NCBI GenBank assembly: GCA_029213065.1
Contig: JARGPH010000031.1
Span: 1 to 64,000 of the forward strand
DNA: 64,000 nucleotides
From: Verrucomicrobiales bacterium
GTDB taxonomy: Bacteria; Verrucomicrobiota; Verrucomicrobiia; Verrucomicrobiales; DEV007
Direction of reading: 5' to 3'
Part shown: piece after piece, positions 24,757 to 34,736 of the stretch
Layout: each line of letters starts with the position of its first letter
How positions within the stretch are numbered: the first letter of the stretch is position 1
Translations under genes and position numbers: made by a program
The notes under the pieces: generated by a model
Database searches by the model: none
What the model was told of the DNA's origin: nothing
Seen by the model: the letters and a program-made list of their open reading frames with translations, nothing else

Positions 24757-27669
24757 ATGGCGAGTTTGAAAAACGGGGCAGTGTGGGCGGTTTGGGGAGC
24801 AGGTTTGCTCTGTTCAGGACTCAGCCCCGCCTCTGCCGAAGTGGATTTCGCCCGCGATATTCGTCCCATTTTGAACGCGAAATGCACCGGCTGTCACGGA
24901 GGCGTCAAACAGGCCGGCGGAATCTCCTTTGTTTACAAAGATCAGGTCATCGGGTTTGAAGGCGAAAGTGGCAACCCCGTTGTTGTCGCAGGTGAGCCGG
25001 AGAAATCGGAACTGTTTTACCGCATCAAAACAGATGATGAGGACGACGCGATGCCTCCGAGAGAGGACCATCCCGAAGGTCTTTCCGATCAGGAGAAAGC
25101 GCTTATCAAAAACTGGATCAGGGAAGGAGCGGAGTGGTCGGGGCATTGGTCCTTCGAGCCACCGGTGGTGCCGGAAATCCCCTCGATTAAAGACAGCGAA
25201 AACGCGAAGACCACGATCGATCGCTTTGTCGTCTCAAAACTCGAAGAGGAGAATTTGAAACCATCCCCCCGGGCACAACCGGGACGCCTCCTCCGCCGGA
25301 TCTCGCTCGATCTTACGGGTTTACCACCCACCCTCGATGAACTTGCCGCCTTCGAAACCGCTTTTGAAAAATCATCGGACGACGCGATCCGGGCGGTCAT
25401 CAACGATCTCATGGACCGTCCCGCTTTCGGCGAAAAATGGGCGACGATGTGGCTCGACCTCGTTCGCTACGCAGACTCACGCGGCCTCGGGCTCGACGAC
25501 CGCAGAACGATCTGGCCCTACCGGGACTGGGTCATCAATGCCTTCAATGAGGACATGCCCTTTGATCAGTTTACAATCCGGCAACTCGCAGGAGACCTTC
25601 TCCCCGAACCGACCATCGACGACCTCATTGCGACCGCGGCTCACCGCAACACCCAGACCAACAACGAAGGCGGCACCGACGATGAAGAGTTCCGTGTTGA
25701 GGCCATCGTCGACCGCGTCAACACCACCTGGCAGACCTGGGGCTCGCTCACCTTCGGATGCACCCAGTGTCATGACCATCCCTACGAGGCATTTCGGAAC
25801 GAAGAATACTATGAGTTCATGGCCTTCTTCAACAACACCGCCGACTCCGATCTGAATAACGACGCCCCGCTCCTGAGAGTTCCCTCAGACCGGTCACAGG
25901 ATCAAAAGGCCGCAGAACTGGACCGCGCCATCGCCGCATCGCAAAAAAGGATCTGGGAAAAAGGACGCGCTGTCGCTGAGACCACCACCTGGGCGGCCAC
26001 GGAGAACCTGGAAGTCTCGACCAATAATCAGACCCGCTACGTCGTCGAAAAATCGGGAGAAAGAGAACAATTCACCACTCAGGGAACCGTCGAGAGAGGC
26101 CCCCTCCTCACCGTGCTGTCGAACATTCCCGGGGCAACCAAAGCAATCACAGCGATACGCCTCACGATCCAACCCAAAAACACAGAGAAAGCACTCAAGG
26201 ATTCGGAGTGGGGATTCGGGATCGACAAACTGCGGGCCGACATGATCGGAAAAGACGGGACCGAACGCCCCATCCTCTTCGAACTCTCCGTCGCTGACGT
26301 TCCCGCGATGCCTCACGATCCGCTCATCGAAGTCAAAGCCGACGGGACCGGTTTCTCCGCTCAAACCCGAATTCATCACCAGCGTGAAATCATCCTCGTC
26401 CCCGCTAAACCGATTCCGGTCAACGATGACCGACTCCGCCTCCAAATCACCAGCAACGGCTTTGCTCTCGGTGCCTTCCCCCTCGTGATCCAGCGTGGGC
26501 ACATCGACATCACCGGTGAAACCGCCTGGACCGATCTCGCACAAGACCCCGGGCACAAAGCAGCGCGAAAAGCCCTTCGAACCACAATCGCAGAGAGAAA
26601 GAAAATCCCGTCGGTAAACATCCCCATGACGAGTGAACGCCCCGCTCAACTGACGAGGCCCACCCACGTTTTCGGAGGCGGAAACTTTCTCGAAAAGGAA
26701 GCACACGTCACGACCGACTTTCCCGAAAGCCTTCCCTCACCGGAAGGCGACAGCCCGGACCGTCTTGCCATGGCGAAGTGGTGGGTTTCGCCGGAGCATC
26801 CGCTCACGAGCCGGGTATTCGTAAACCGGGTCTGGGAGAGACTCTTCGGAACCGGGATCGTTGCGACCCTGGAAGACTTCGGCTCCTCCGGCGAAGACCC
26901 CAGTCATCCTGAACTGCTCGACTATCTCGCGCTGCGCTTTCAAAACGATTACGCATGGAGCATGAAATCCATCATCCGGGAAATCGTCTCTTCTGCTACC
27001 TATCAGCAAAGCGCCATCACCACCCCGGAAGTTCTCGAACGGGACTCCGCAAACCGACTTCTATCCCGCGGGCCGCGCACCCGACTCTCCGCTGAAGTCA
27101 TCCGCGACCAGGCTCTCGCTCTTTCCGGCCTCATCACCGACGAGGTGGGCGGGACACCGGTGCATCCGCCAATTCCCGCCGGCGTCTGGAAACCCTTTTC
27201 CTCGGGAGACAAATGGACCACTCCAAAATCCGGAGACAAAAACCGCTACCGTCGCTCCATCTACACCTACGCGAAACGGAGCATCCCCTACCCCACTTTT
27301 GCGACCTTCGATGCCCCCTCCCGGGAATTTTGCACCCCTCGCCGACTCACCTCGAACACCCCGCTCCAGGCGCTCACGATGCTAAACGACGAAGCCTTTG
27401 CAGAAGCTGCCGCCGGTCTCGCGCGGCGCATGAAATACGATACCAAAGGCGACGTATCGACAAAGCTCGCAACCGGCTACCGCATCACCACAGCCCGTGC
27501 CCCCTCTCCCGAAAGGCTGCAGGAACTCCTCAGTCTCTTCTCCAATCTCGAAGCGCAATACACCTCCCAACCGGACCTGAAAAAAGGTCTCGCCGGAACC
27601 GCCGACGGGGCCGCTTTCACCGTCGTCGCGCAGGTTTTACTCAACCTCGACGAAGTGCTCAGCAAGTAA
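24757..27669 (+). CDS. PSCyt1-DUF1549-DUF1553 cytochrome protein
   Basis: 970 residues. A signal peptide (about 1-27) is followed by a planctomycete cytochrome C domain with haem motif C43-T-G-C46-H47 and a candidate axial Met in 'AMPPRED'. Next is DUF1549/PSCyt2 (about residues 145-360, 'RFVVSKLEEENLKPSP', 'RRISLDLTGLPPT', and a second haem site C335-T-Q-C338-H339). A beta-rich insert of about 250 residues follows, and DUF1553/PSD1 fills the C-terminal third ('PLTSRVFVNRVWERLFG', 'SHPELLDYLA', 'TPLQALTMLNDEAF'). Reaction unknown; two haems suggest electron transfer in the periplasm. The DUF1501 gene starts 12 bp after its stop, the usual two-gene arrangement. Confidence 0.92.
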   Translation: MASLKNGAVWAVWGAGLLCSGLSPASAEVDFARDIRPILNAKCTGCHGGVKQAGGISFVYKDQVIGFEGESGNPVVVAGEPEKSELFYRIKTDDEDDAMPPREDHPEGLSDQEKALIKNWIREGAEWSGHWSFEPPVVPEIPSIKDSENAKTTIDRFVVSKLEEENLKPSPRAQPGRLLRRISLDLTGLPPTLDELAAFETAFEKSSDDAIRAVINDLMDRPAFGEKWATMWLDLVRYADSRGLGLDDRRTIWPYRDWVINAFNEDMPFDQFTIRQLAGDLLPEPTIDDLIATAAHRNTQTNNEGGTDDEEFRVEAIVDRVNTTWQTWGSLTFGCTQCHDHPYEAFRNEEYYEFMAFFNNTADSDLNNDAPLLRVPSDRSQDQKAAELDRAIAASQKRIWEKGRAVAETTTWAATENLEVSTNNQTRYVVEKSGEREQFTTQGTVERGPLLTVLSNIPGATKAITAIRLTIQPKNTEKALKDSEWGFGIDKLRADMIGKDGTERPILFELSVADVPAMPHDPLIEVKADGTGFSAQTRIHHQREIILVPAKPIPVNDDRLRLQITSNGFALGAFPLVIQRGHIDITGETAWTDLAQDPGHKAARKALRTTIAERKKIPSVNIPMTSERPAQLTRPTHVFGGGNFLEKEAHVTTDFPESLPSPEGDSPDRLAMAKWWVSPEHPLTSRVFVNRVWERLFGTGIVATLEDFGSSGEDPSHPELLDYLALRFQNDYAWSMKSIIREIVSSATYQQSAITTPEVLERDSANRLLSRGPRTRLSAEVIRDQALALSGLITDEVGGTPVHPPIPAGVWKPFSSGDKWTTPKSGDKNRYRRSIYTYAKRSIPYPTFATFDAPSREFCTPRRLTSNTPLQALTMLNDEAFAEAAAGLARRMKYDTKGDVSTKLATGYRITTARAPSPERLQELLSLFSNLEAQYTSQPDLKKGLAGTADGAAFTVVAQVLLNLDEVLSK

Positions 27670-27681
27670 CCACGACCGATT

Positions 27682-29163
<1,482 letters not shown>

Positions 29164-29184
29164 CGGGACTCCGGACGAAGCCCG

Positions 29185-30657
29185 TCACCCGAACAATTCT
29201 GCGAGAGGCTCGCCGTGATACAACGGCATCGGTCTCCCCGCAGTATCGACCCAGTGGCCGTCACGGGGCAAACCGAGCGCTTCGTAAATCGTTGCGGCAA
29301 GATCCTCGGCACGACGCCCATCGCTCACAGGATGGCCTCCGAGTTTATCCGTCTCCCCGAGGACAGCACCTCCGCGAATCCCGCCACCGGCGAGCATGAC
29401 ACTTTGAACTGCGCCCCAGTGGTCGCGACCGGGCAACTTTGCACCACCCAGCGTCGAAATTTTCGGGGTGCGCCCGAACTCGCTCGCGAGGACCACGAGG
29501 GTGTCATCCAACATCCCGCTTTCCGACAGGTCATCGAGCAGCGCTGAGACAGCACGATCCGTCGGTGGGAAAAGGTAGTCCCGAAGATTCGGGAAAATCG
29601 CCTGGTGATTGTCCCACGTTTCGTTGTTCCCCAGATTCACCTGAACGAGCCGGACACCGGACTCAACCAACTGACGGGCCATCAAAAGGGACCAGCCGAA
29701 CGCATTTCGTCCGTAACGATCCTGAGTCTTCGCGTCAGCGGCATGAACATCGAAGGCGGACTGCGTCTTCGGATCAGAAAGCAAACGCACCGCCATTTCG
29801 CGGTAGCGATCGAGACCGTCAGCGTTCGCCGCTGATGCGAGATACTGCTCCTGTTCATCGAGTTGCTGCCGAAGCTGGAGGCGTTCCTGAAAACGCTCGA
29901 AATCAATCGTATCCGGAAGATCGAGACTGAAGGTCCGGAACTGGAGGTCGTCCCTGTTTTGAAATCCATCGGCGTGATGAAAATGATACCCGGGAAAGGC
30001 ACCGTATCCCTTCGGATTGAATTTCGAAGCCTCAAGAAAAAACGGATCATTCTGACGTCCTAACAATCCTCCAAACTGACCGGGCAAAGTTCGCCCGGTG
30101 CGGTGAACCATTTTTTCGGGAAGAACGAGCGACGACGGCAAGGTCCCCGTGGAAGGCAGGAGCGTTCCCGCCAGTGCCGCGATCGATGGCCAATCGGTAT
30201 CCTTCGGTTTGGTGCGATCAAACCCCGGAGGGAGATCAGTCCGCCCCGTCATCATGATGTAGTGCCCGTCGGAATGCTCGTTCGAACCGTGCGAGAGACT
30301 GCGGCAGAGTGCCCAGGTTTCGCTTCGCTTCGCCAACTCCGGGAGGTGCTCACAAATATGCACCCCGGGAGTCTTCGTCGCGATCGGCCTGAACTCTCCC
30401 CGAATCTCAGACGGCGCATCCGGCTTCATATCAAAACTCTCATGCTGCGAGAGCCCTCCCGACAAAAAGATGTAGATCACCGACTTCGCTTTTCCTGATC
30501 CAGCGTGATCAGACTTCCCGCTCGCCGCTTCAAGCGCAGCGAGTTGATCCATCCCGAATCCACCCATGAGTCCGAGCGCTCCTGCTTTCACCGCCGCGCG
30601 GCGGGTCGACATCGCAGCAAAAGAGCGACCACAGGGAGAGCGAAAATCAATGCTCAT
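29185..30657 (-). CDS. DUF1501 protein, orphan copy
   Basis: 490 residues. A Tat-like signal (STRRAAVKAGALGLMGG) leads into the DUF1501 domain: 'VIYIFLSGGLSQHESFDMKPDAP', 'GRTDLPPGFDR', 'SGMLDDTLVVLASEFGRTP' and 'GRDHWGAVQSVMLAGGGIRGG'. It has no DUF1549/1553 partner on its strand. It is head-to-head with the 30836 operon across a 178-bp gap, so the two may share a control region. It is more like the second and third copies ('GRDHW') than the first ('GRDHN'). Confidence 0.92.
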   Translation of the reverse strand: MSIDFRSPCGRSFAAMSTRRAAVKAGALGLMGGFGMDQLAALEAASGKSDHAGSGKAKSVIYIFLSGGLSQHESFDMKPDAPSEIRGEFRPIATKTPGVHICEHLPELAKRSETWALCRSLSHGSNEHSDGHYIMMTGRTDLPPGFDRTKPKDTDWPSIAALAGTLLPSTGTLPSSLVLPEKMVHRTGRTLPGQFGGLLGRQNDPFFLEASKFNPKGYGAFPGYHFHHADGFQNRDDLQFRTFSLDLPDTIDFERFQERLQLRQQLDEQEQYLASAANADGLDRYREMAVRLLSDPKTQSAFDVHAADAKTQDRYGRNAFGWSLLMARQLVESGVRLVQVNLGNNETWDNHQAIFPNLRDYLFPPTDRAVSALLDDLSESGMLDDTLVVLASEFGRTPKISTLGGAKLPGRDHWGAVQSVMLAGGGIRGGAVLGETDKLGGHPVSDGRRAEDLAATIYEALGLPRDGHWVDTAGRPMPLYHGEPLAELFG

Positions 30658-30835
30658 GGTTTCGTCGCGTCCCCTTCATTAACCGAACCGTCTCACAAAT
30701 TCATGAACGAGGTAAAGGACTCAGTATAACGTCTTTACGGCTCGTCGAACCCGTGAATGCGTAGAGCAAACGTCTCGAAGAGTCGCAGTAGCATCATTAT
30801 TCTTTCAGGGCTCTTAGAAGAACCCCCGACCCTTC

Positions 30836-32194
30836 ATGCTAACTATTCTCGGCGAAAACTCAGGACGCTTTTGCGACGGACACTCTAGACGATCCTTTCT
30901 CCAAATCGGGGGAATGGCGCTCGGCGGGATGTCGTTGCCTCAACTTCTCGCAGCGGAATCAGCGAACGGCGCATCCTCGCGGGGAATCAATCACAAGGCG
31001 GTCATCATGATCTTCCTTCCCGGCGGACCGCCCCATCAGGACATGTGGGATTTGAAGATGGACGCACCGAGCGAATACCGCGGTGAATTTCGCCCTATCA
31101 AAACCAATGTCCCCGGAATCGAAATCTGTGAAGAGTTTCCGCGCATGGCGAAGATGGCGGACAAATTCAGTTTCGTTCGTTCCATGGTAGGAGCCGAGGG
31201 TCCGCACGATCTCATGATGTGTCAGACGGGACGCCCCGGAAGATCCAACGTCCCCGCCGGCGGATGGCCAAGCTTTGGCGCCGCCGTATCAAAACTGGAA
31301 GGCAGCACCAATGACTCCTGCCCGCCCTTTGTAGGACTCTCCCCCAAGTGTCGGCACGATGAATGGGGCGACCCGGGACAGCCCGGCTTTCTCGGACCGG
31401 CCCACTCCCCTTTCACCCCTTTCCGCGGCGGCGGAAAAGAGGACATCGCTCTTCAGGGAGTGAGCATCGAACGCCTCAACGATCGCAAAGCCCTCCTCGG
31501 GAGCTTCGACAATTTCCGCCGCGAAGTGGATCAGTCCGGAATGATGGATGGTCTCGACACCTTCAATCAACAGGCTTTCGGCGTGCTCACCTCGAGCGCG
31601 CTCGGTGACGCCCTCGACCTTTCCAAAGAAGACCCCGCCCTCGTCGAAAAATACGGAAAAGGGACCGAGAAGCTTCAGCTCGACGGCTGCTGGAAACGCC
31701 TCGACCAGTTCCTCATGGCGCGACGTCTTGTCGAGGCCGGAGCCAGGTGCGTCACCATCGGATTTTCCCGCTGGGACTGGCACAGCGCAAACTTCAAACG
31801 GGGACGCGAAGACTTCCCCCTGCTGGATCAGGGACTGAGCACACTGGTGCAGGATCTTCACGACCGCGGACTCGACAAGGATGTCAGCGTCGTCGTCTGG
31901 GGCGAATTCGGACGCACCCCTCTGATCAATAAAAACGGAGGGCGCGATCACTGGCCGAGAGTGAGTTCAGCAGTCATCGCGGGAGGCGGCATGAACCATG
32001 GGCAGATTATCGGCGCAACGGATCGCAATGGCGGAGAAGCGACCGAACGCCCCGTCGAATTTCAGGAAGTGTTTTCCACCCTCTATCACAACGTCGGCAT
32101 CGATGCGCAGAACACCACCATCGAAGACCTAACGGGACGACCAATGTATCTCGTCGACCCGGAGCACTCCCCCATGAAGGAACTGGTCGGCTAA
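30836..32194 (+). CDS. DUF1501 protein, first gene of a four-gene operon
   Basis: 452 residues. A twin-arginine signal ([16 protein letters not shown]) is followed by DUF1501: '[24 protein letters not shown]', '[19 protein letters not shown]', '[14 protein letters not shown]' and '[21 protein letters not shown]'. It stands 12 bp before a DUF1549/1553 gene, then a PPC/coiled-coil gene and a WD40/cytochrome gene, all on the plus strand with gaps of 12, 16 and 36 bp. The gene order is reversed compared with 24757-29163, where the cytochrome comes first. Function unknown. Confidence 0.92.
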   Translation: MLTILGENSGRFCDGHSRRSFLQIGGMALGGMSLPQLLAAESANGASSRGINHKAVIMIFLPGGPPHQDMWDLKMDAPSEYRGEFRPIKTNVPGIEICEEFPRMAKMADKFSFVRSMVGAEGPHDLMMCQTGRPGRSNVPAGGWPSFGAAVSKLEGSTNDSCPPFVGLSPKCRHDEWGDPGQPGFLGPAHSPFTPFRGGGKEDIALQGVSIERLNDRKALLGSFDNFRREVDQSGMMDGLDTFNQQAFGVLTSSALGDALDLSKEDPALVEKYGKGTEKLQLDGCWKRLDQFLMARRLVEAGARCVTIGFSRWDWHSANFKRGREDFPLLDQGLSTLVQDLHDRGLDKDVSVVVWGEFGRTPLINKNGGRDHWPRVSSAVIAGGGMNHGQIIGATDRNGGEATERPVEFQEVFSTLYHNVGIDAQNTTIEDLTGRPMYLVDPEHSPMKELVG

Positions 32195-32206
32195 TCCATT
32201 CATCGC

Positions 32207-34720
32207 ATGAGACTCTCCCTACTACTTCTCCTCGCTCTCGGCTTCCTCCCTGCTCAAGCGCAGGAAGCCAAAGCGACGACGCCTGCACCCGCAGCCGAAG
32301 CGGCACCGAAGCCTGCGGCAAAACCGGCGACCGCTCCGCCAGCCGCACCGAAGCACGCCGCACCGAAGCCGGCCGCACCATCACTCCCCGAAGTGTCGCT
32401 CACGTTTCGATTGGATCAGATCTCGCTGAAAGGCTCACGTGCGACGCATCAGTTTCTCGTCACACAGCAACTCGACAAAACTGAAAAAGACGTCACCCAC
32501 GAGGTGACCTTCACCGCGAACCCACCCGGCATTGTCGCGATCGATGACTACGGTCACATGACGCCACTGAAAAATGGAGACGTCACCGTGACCGCAACCC
32601 TCGCGGGAAAGAAAGCGAAATCGCCTTCTTCCGTTAAAGTCAAAGTCACCGATCAGGAGGTGGCGCAGAATGTCCATTTCGCTCAGGAAGTCGTTCCCGT
32701 CTTCACCAAATACGGATGCAACGGAGGAGGCTGTCATGGCAAGTCAGGAGGGCAGAACAATTTCCGACTTTCTCTCTTTGGATACGAACCCTGGAATGAT
32801 CACGACTGGCTCGTCCGCGAATCACGGGGGCGTCGCCTCTCACCTGCCGCTCCCGAAAACAGCCTTCTCATGATGAAGGCGACCGGTGAGATTCCACACG
32901 AAGGCGGAATCCGACTCGAGAAAAATTCAGCGGACTACAACACCATCACTTCCTGGATTCGTCAGGGCATGGAATATGATCCGGACAATGAGTCCGACCT
33001 GAAAATCGATCGCATCGCCGTTTTTCCTTCGGAGCGGGTCTGCAAACCTGGCGGGGAACAGCAGCTCGCCGTGACCGCCTACTACAGCAACGGAAGCTCA
33101 AAAGACATCACCCGTCTCGCGATTTTCGAAGCCAACCAGAAAGGCATGGCGGAAGTCGATGAGAACGGTCTCGTTTCTCTCAAATCCGAAACGGGAACGA
33201 CCTCGATCATGGTGCGCTTTCAGGAATACGTGGACGTCTTTCGCGCCACGATCCCACTGGGCGGAACGATCAGAGAACTTCCCGAAACCAGGAATTTCAT
33301 CGACGAAGAGGTTTTCAAAAAACTCTCTCTCCTCGGCCTTCCACCTTCACCACTCTCCGACGACGAATCCTTCATTCGACGGGTTACGATTGATGTCACC
33401 GGCCGACTTCCCTCTCCGGAAGAAACCCGCGAATTTCTCGCCTCCAAAAATCCTGAGAAACGTGCCGCGAAGATCGACCAGCTTCTCGACTCCCCCGACT
33501 ACGCCGCCTACTTCGCGCAAAAGTGGGCCGGCATTCTCCGGAACAAACGCACCAAGGACACCTACCAGCGCGGCACCTACGCGTTTCATGACTGGATCCG
33601 CACGAGCCTCCAGGAAAACAAACCATACAACGAGCTTGTCACAGAGTTAGTGACCGCCTCCGGTGAAGTGGGACGGAATCCCGCTGTCGCATGGTATCGC
33701 TCCGTCAAAGACAGCAAAGAACAAATGGCGGATCTCGCCCAGGTGTTCCTCGGGATCCGCATGCAGTGCGCCCAATGCCACCACCACCCCTACGAGAAAT
33801 GGTCGCAGGACGACTACTACAGCTTCGCCGCTTTCCTTTCCAGCGTTGGTCGCAAAAAGGGCGAGCAACCTGATGAGGAAATCATCTTCCACAAACGCGT
33901 CGCCCCCGCGATGCAAAATCCCAATACGAAAGCAGTTCTCTGGTTTTCCCGCATGCTCGTGAACCGCTACTGGAAACACTTTTTCTCGATCGCCCTCGTC
34001 GAACCGGAAGATGACATGCGGGTCACGAATCCCGCCACGCACCCCGCGCTGCTGGACCGACTCGCCTCCGACTTCGCAGGAAACGGATTCGATCTTAAAG
34101 ACTTGATCCGCAAGATCTGCAACAGCCGCACTTATCAACTCAGTTCCGAGCCGAACGATCACAACCTGACCGATACCCAAAACTTCTCGCGTTACTACCC
34201 GCGTCGGCTCCAGGCCGAAGTCCTTCTCGATGCGCTGAACTTTGTCTCCGATTCAAAGGACAAATTCACCAACCAACCCGACGGGGTTCGCGCGACCTGG
34301 TTACCGGATGACAAATTCAACAACGACTCCTTTTTCCTCACTGTTTTCGGAAGACCTGAAATGGACAGTGCCTGCGAGTGCGAACGGGTCGCCGACGCCA
34401 ACCTCGCGCAGAGCCTACACCTCATCAATTCCGACACCGTTCAGAGCAAATTGAGCCACGACGGAGGACGCGCCGCAGCACTCGCGAAGGAAGTGAAGCG
34501 TCCTGACAAAGACCGCGTCACCGAACTTTACACCTACGCCCTCGCCCGCAGTCCCAACGCCACCGAACTCAAGGCTGCGGAAACCCACCTGAGCCGGAAG
34601 CGGGAACGCGCCGCCAACTCAGAGGACAAAGAAATAACCGCGGAGAAAGCCGAACGTGAAGCCTTTGAAGATATTCTATGGGCGCTCGTGAACACGAAGG
34701 AGTTTCTCTTCAACCATTGA
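32207..34720 (+). CDS. DUF1549-DUF1553 cytochrome with Ig-like domain, internally shortened
   Basis: 837 residues. After a signal peptide (to about residue 20) come an Ala/Pro/Lys linker (22-65) and an Ig-like (BIG2-type) domain (about 68-145). A variant haem site follows, C171-N-G-G-G-C176-H177 (CX4CH), then a second Ig-like strand set, DUF1549 ('RVTIDVTGRLPSPEET', haem site C521-A-Q-C524-H525), and DUF1553 ('RMLVNRYWKHFF', 'NPATHPALLDRLASDF'). Between 'MQNPNTK' and 'AVLWFSRMLVNRYWKHF' the usual roughly 35-45 residues that begin DUF1553 are missing, so an in-frame deletion is likely. Probably periplasmic electron transfer with its operon partners. Confidence 0.9.
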   Translation: MRLSLLLLLALGFLPAQAQEAKATTPAPAAEAAPKPAAKPATAPPAAPKHAAPKPAAPSLPEVSLTFRLDQISLKGSRATHQFLVTQQLDKTEKDVTHEVTFTANPPGIVAIDDYGHMTPLKNGDVTVTATLAGKKAKSPSSVKVKVTDQEVAQNVHFAQEVVPVFTKYGCNGGGCHGKSGGQNNFRLSLFGYEPWNDHDWLVRESRGRRLSPAAPENSLLMMKATGEIPHEGGIRLEKNSADYNTITSWIRQGMEYDPDNESDLKIDRIAVFPSERVCKPGGEQQLAVTAYYSNGSSKDITRLAIFEANQKGMAEVDENGLVSLKSETGTTSIMVRFQEYVDVFRATIPLGGTIRELPETRNFIDEEVFKKLSLLGLPPSPLSDDESFIRRVTIDVTGRLPSPEETREFLASKNPEKRAAKIDQLLDSPDYAAYFAQKWAGILRNKRTKDTYQRGTYAFHDWIRTSLQENKPYNELVTELVTASGEVGRNPAVAWYRSVKDSKEQMADLAQVFLGIRMQCAQCHHHPYEKWSQDDYYSFAAFLSSVGRKKGEQPDEEIIFHKRVAPAMQNPNTKAVLWFSRMLVNRYWKHFFSIALVEPEDDMRVTNPATHPALLDRLASDFAGNGFDLKDLIRKICNSRTYQLSSEPNDHNLTDTQNFSRYYPRRLQAEVLLDALNFVSDSKDKFTNQPDGVRATWLPDDKFNNDSFFLTVFGRPEMDSACECERVADANLAQSLHLINSDTVQSKLSHDGGRAAALAKEVKRPDKDRVTELYTYALARSPNATELKAAETHLSRKRERAANSEDKEITAEKAEREAFEDILWALVNTKEFLFNH

Positions 34721-34736
34721 TCAAAGCCAGGAGGAG

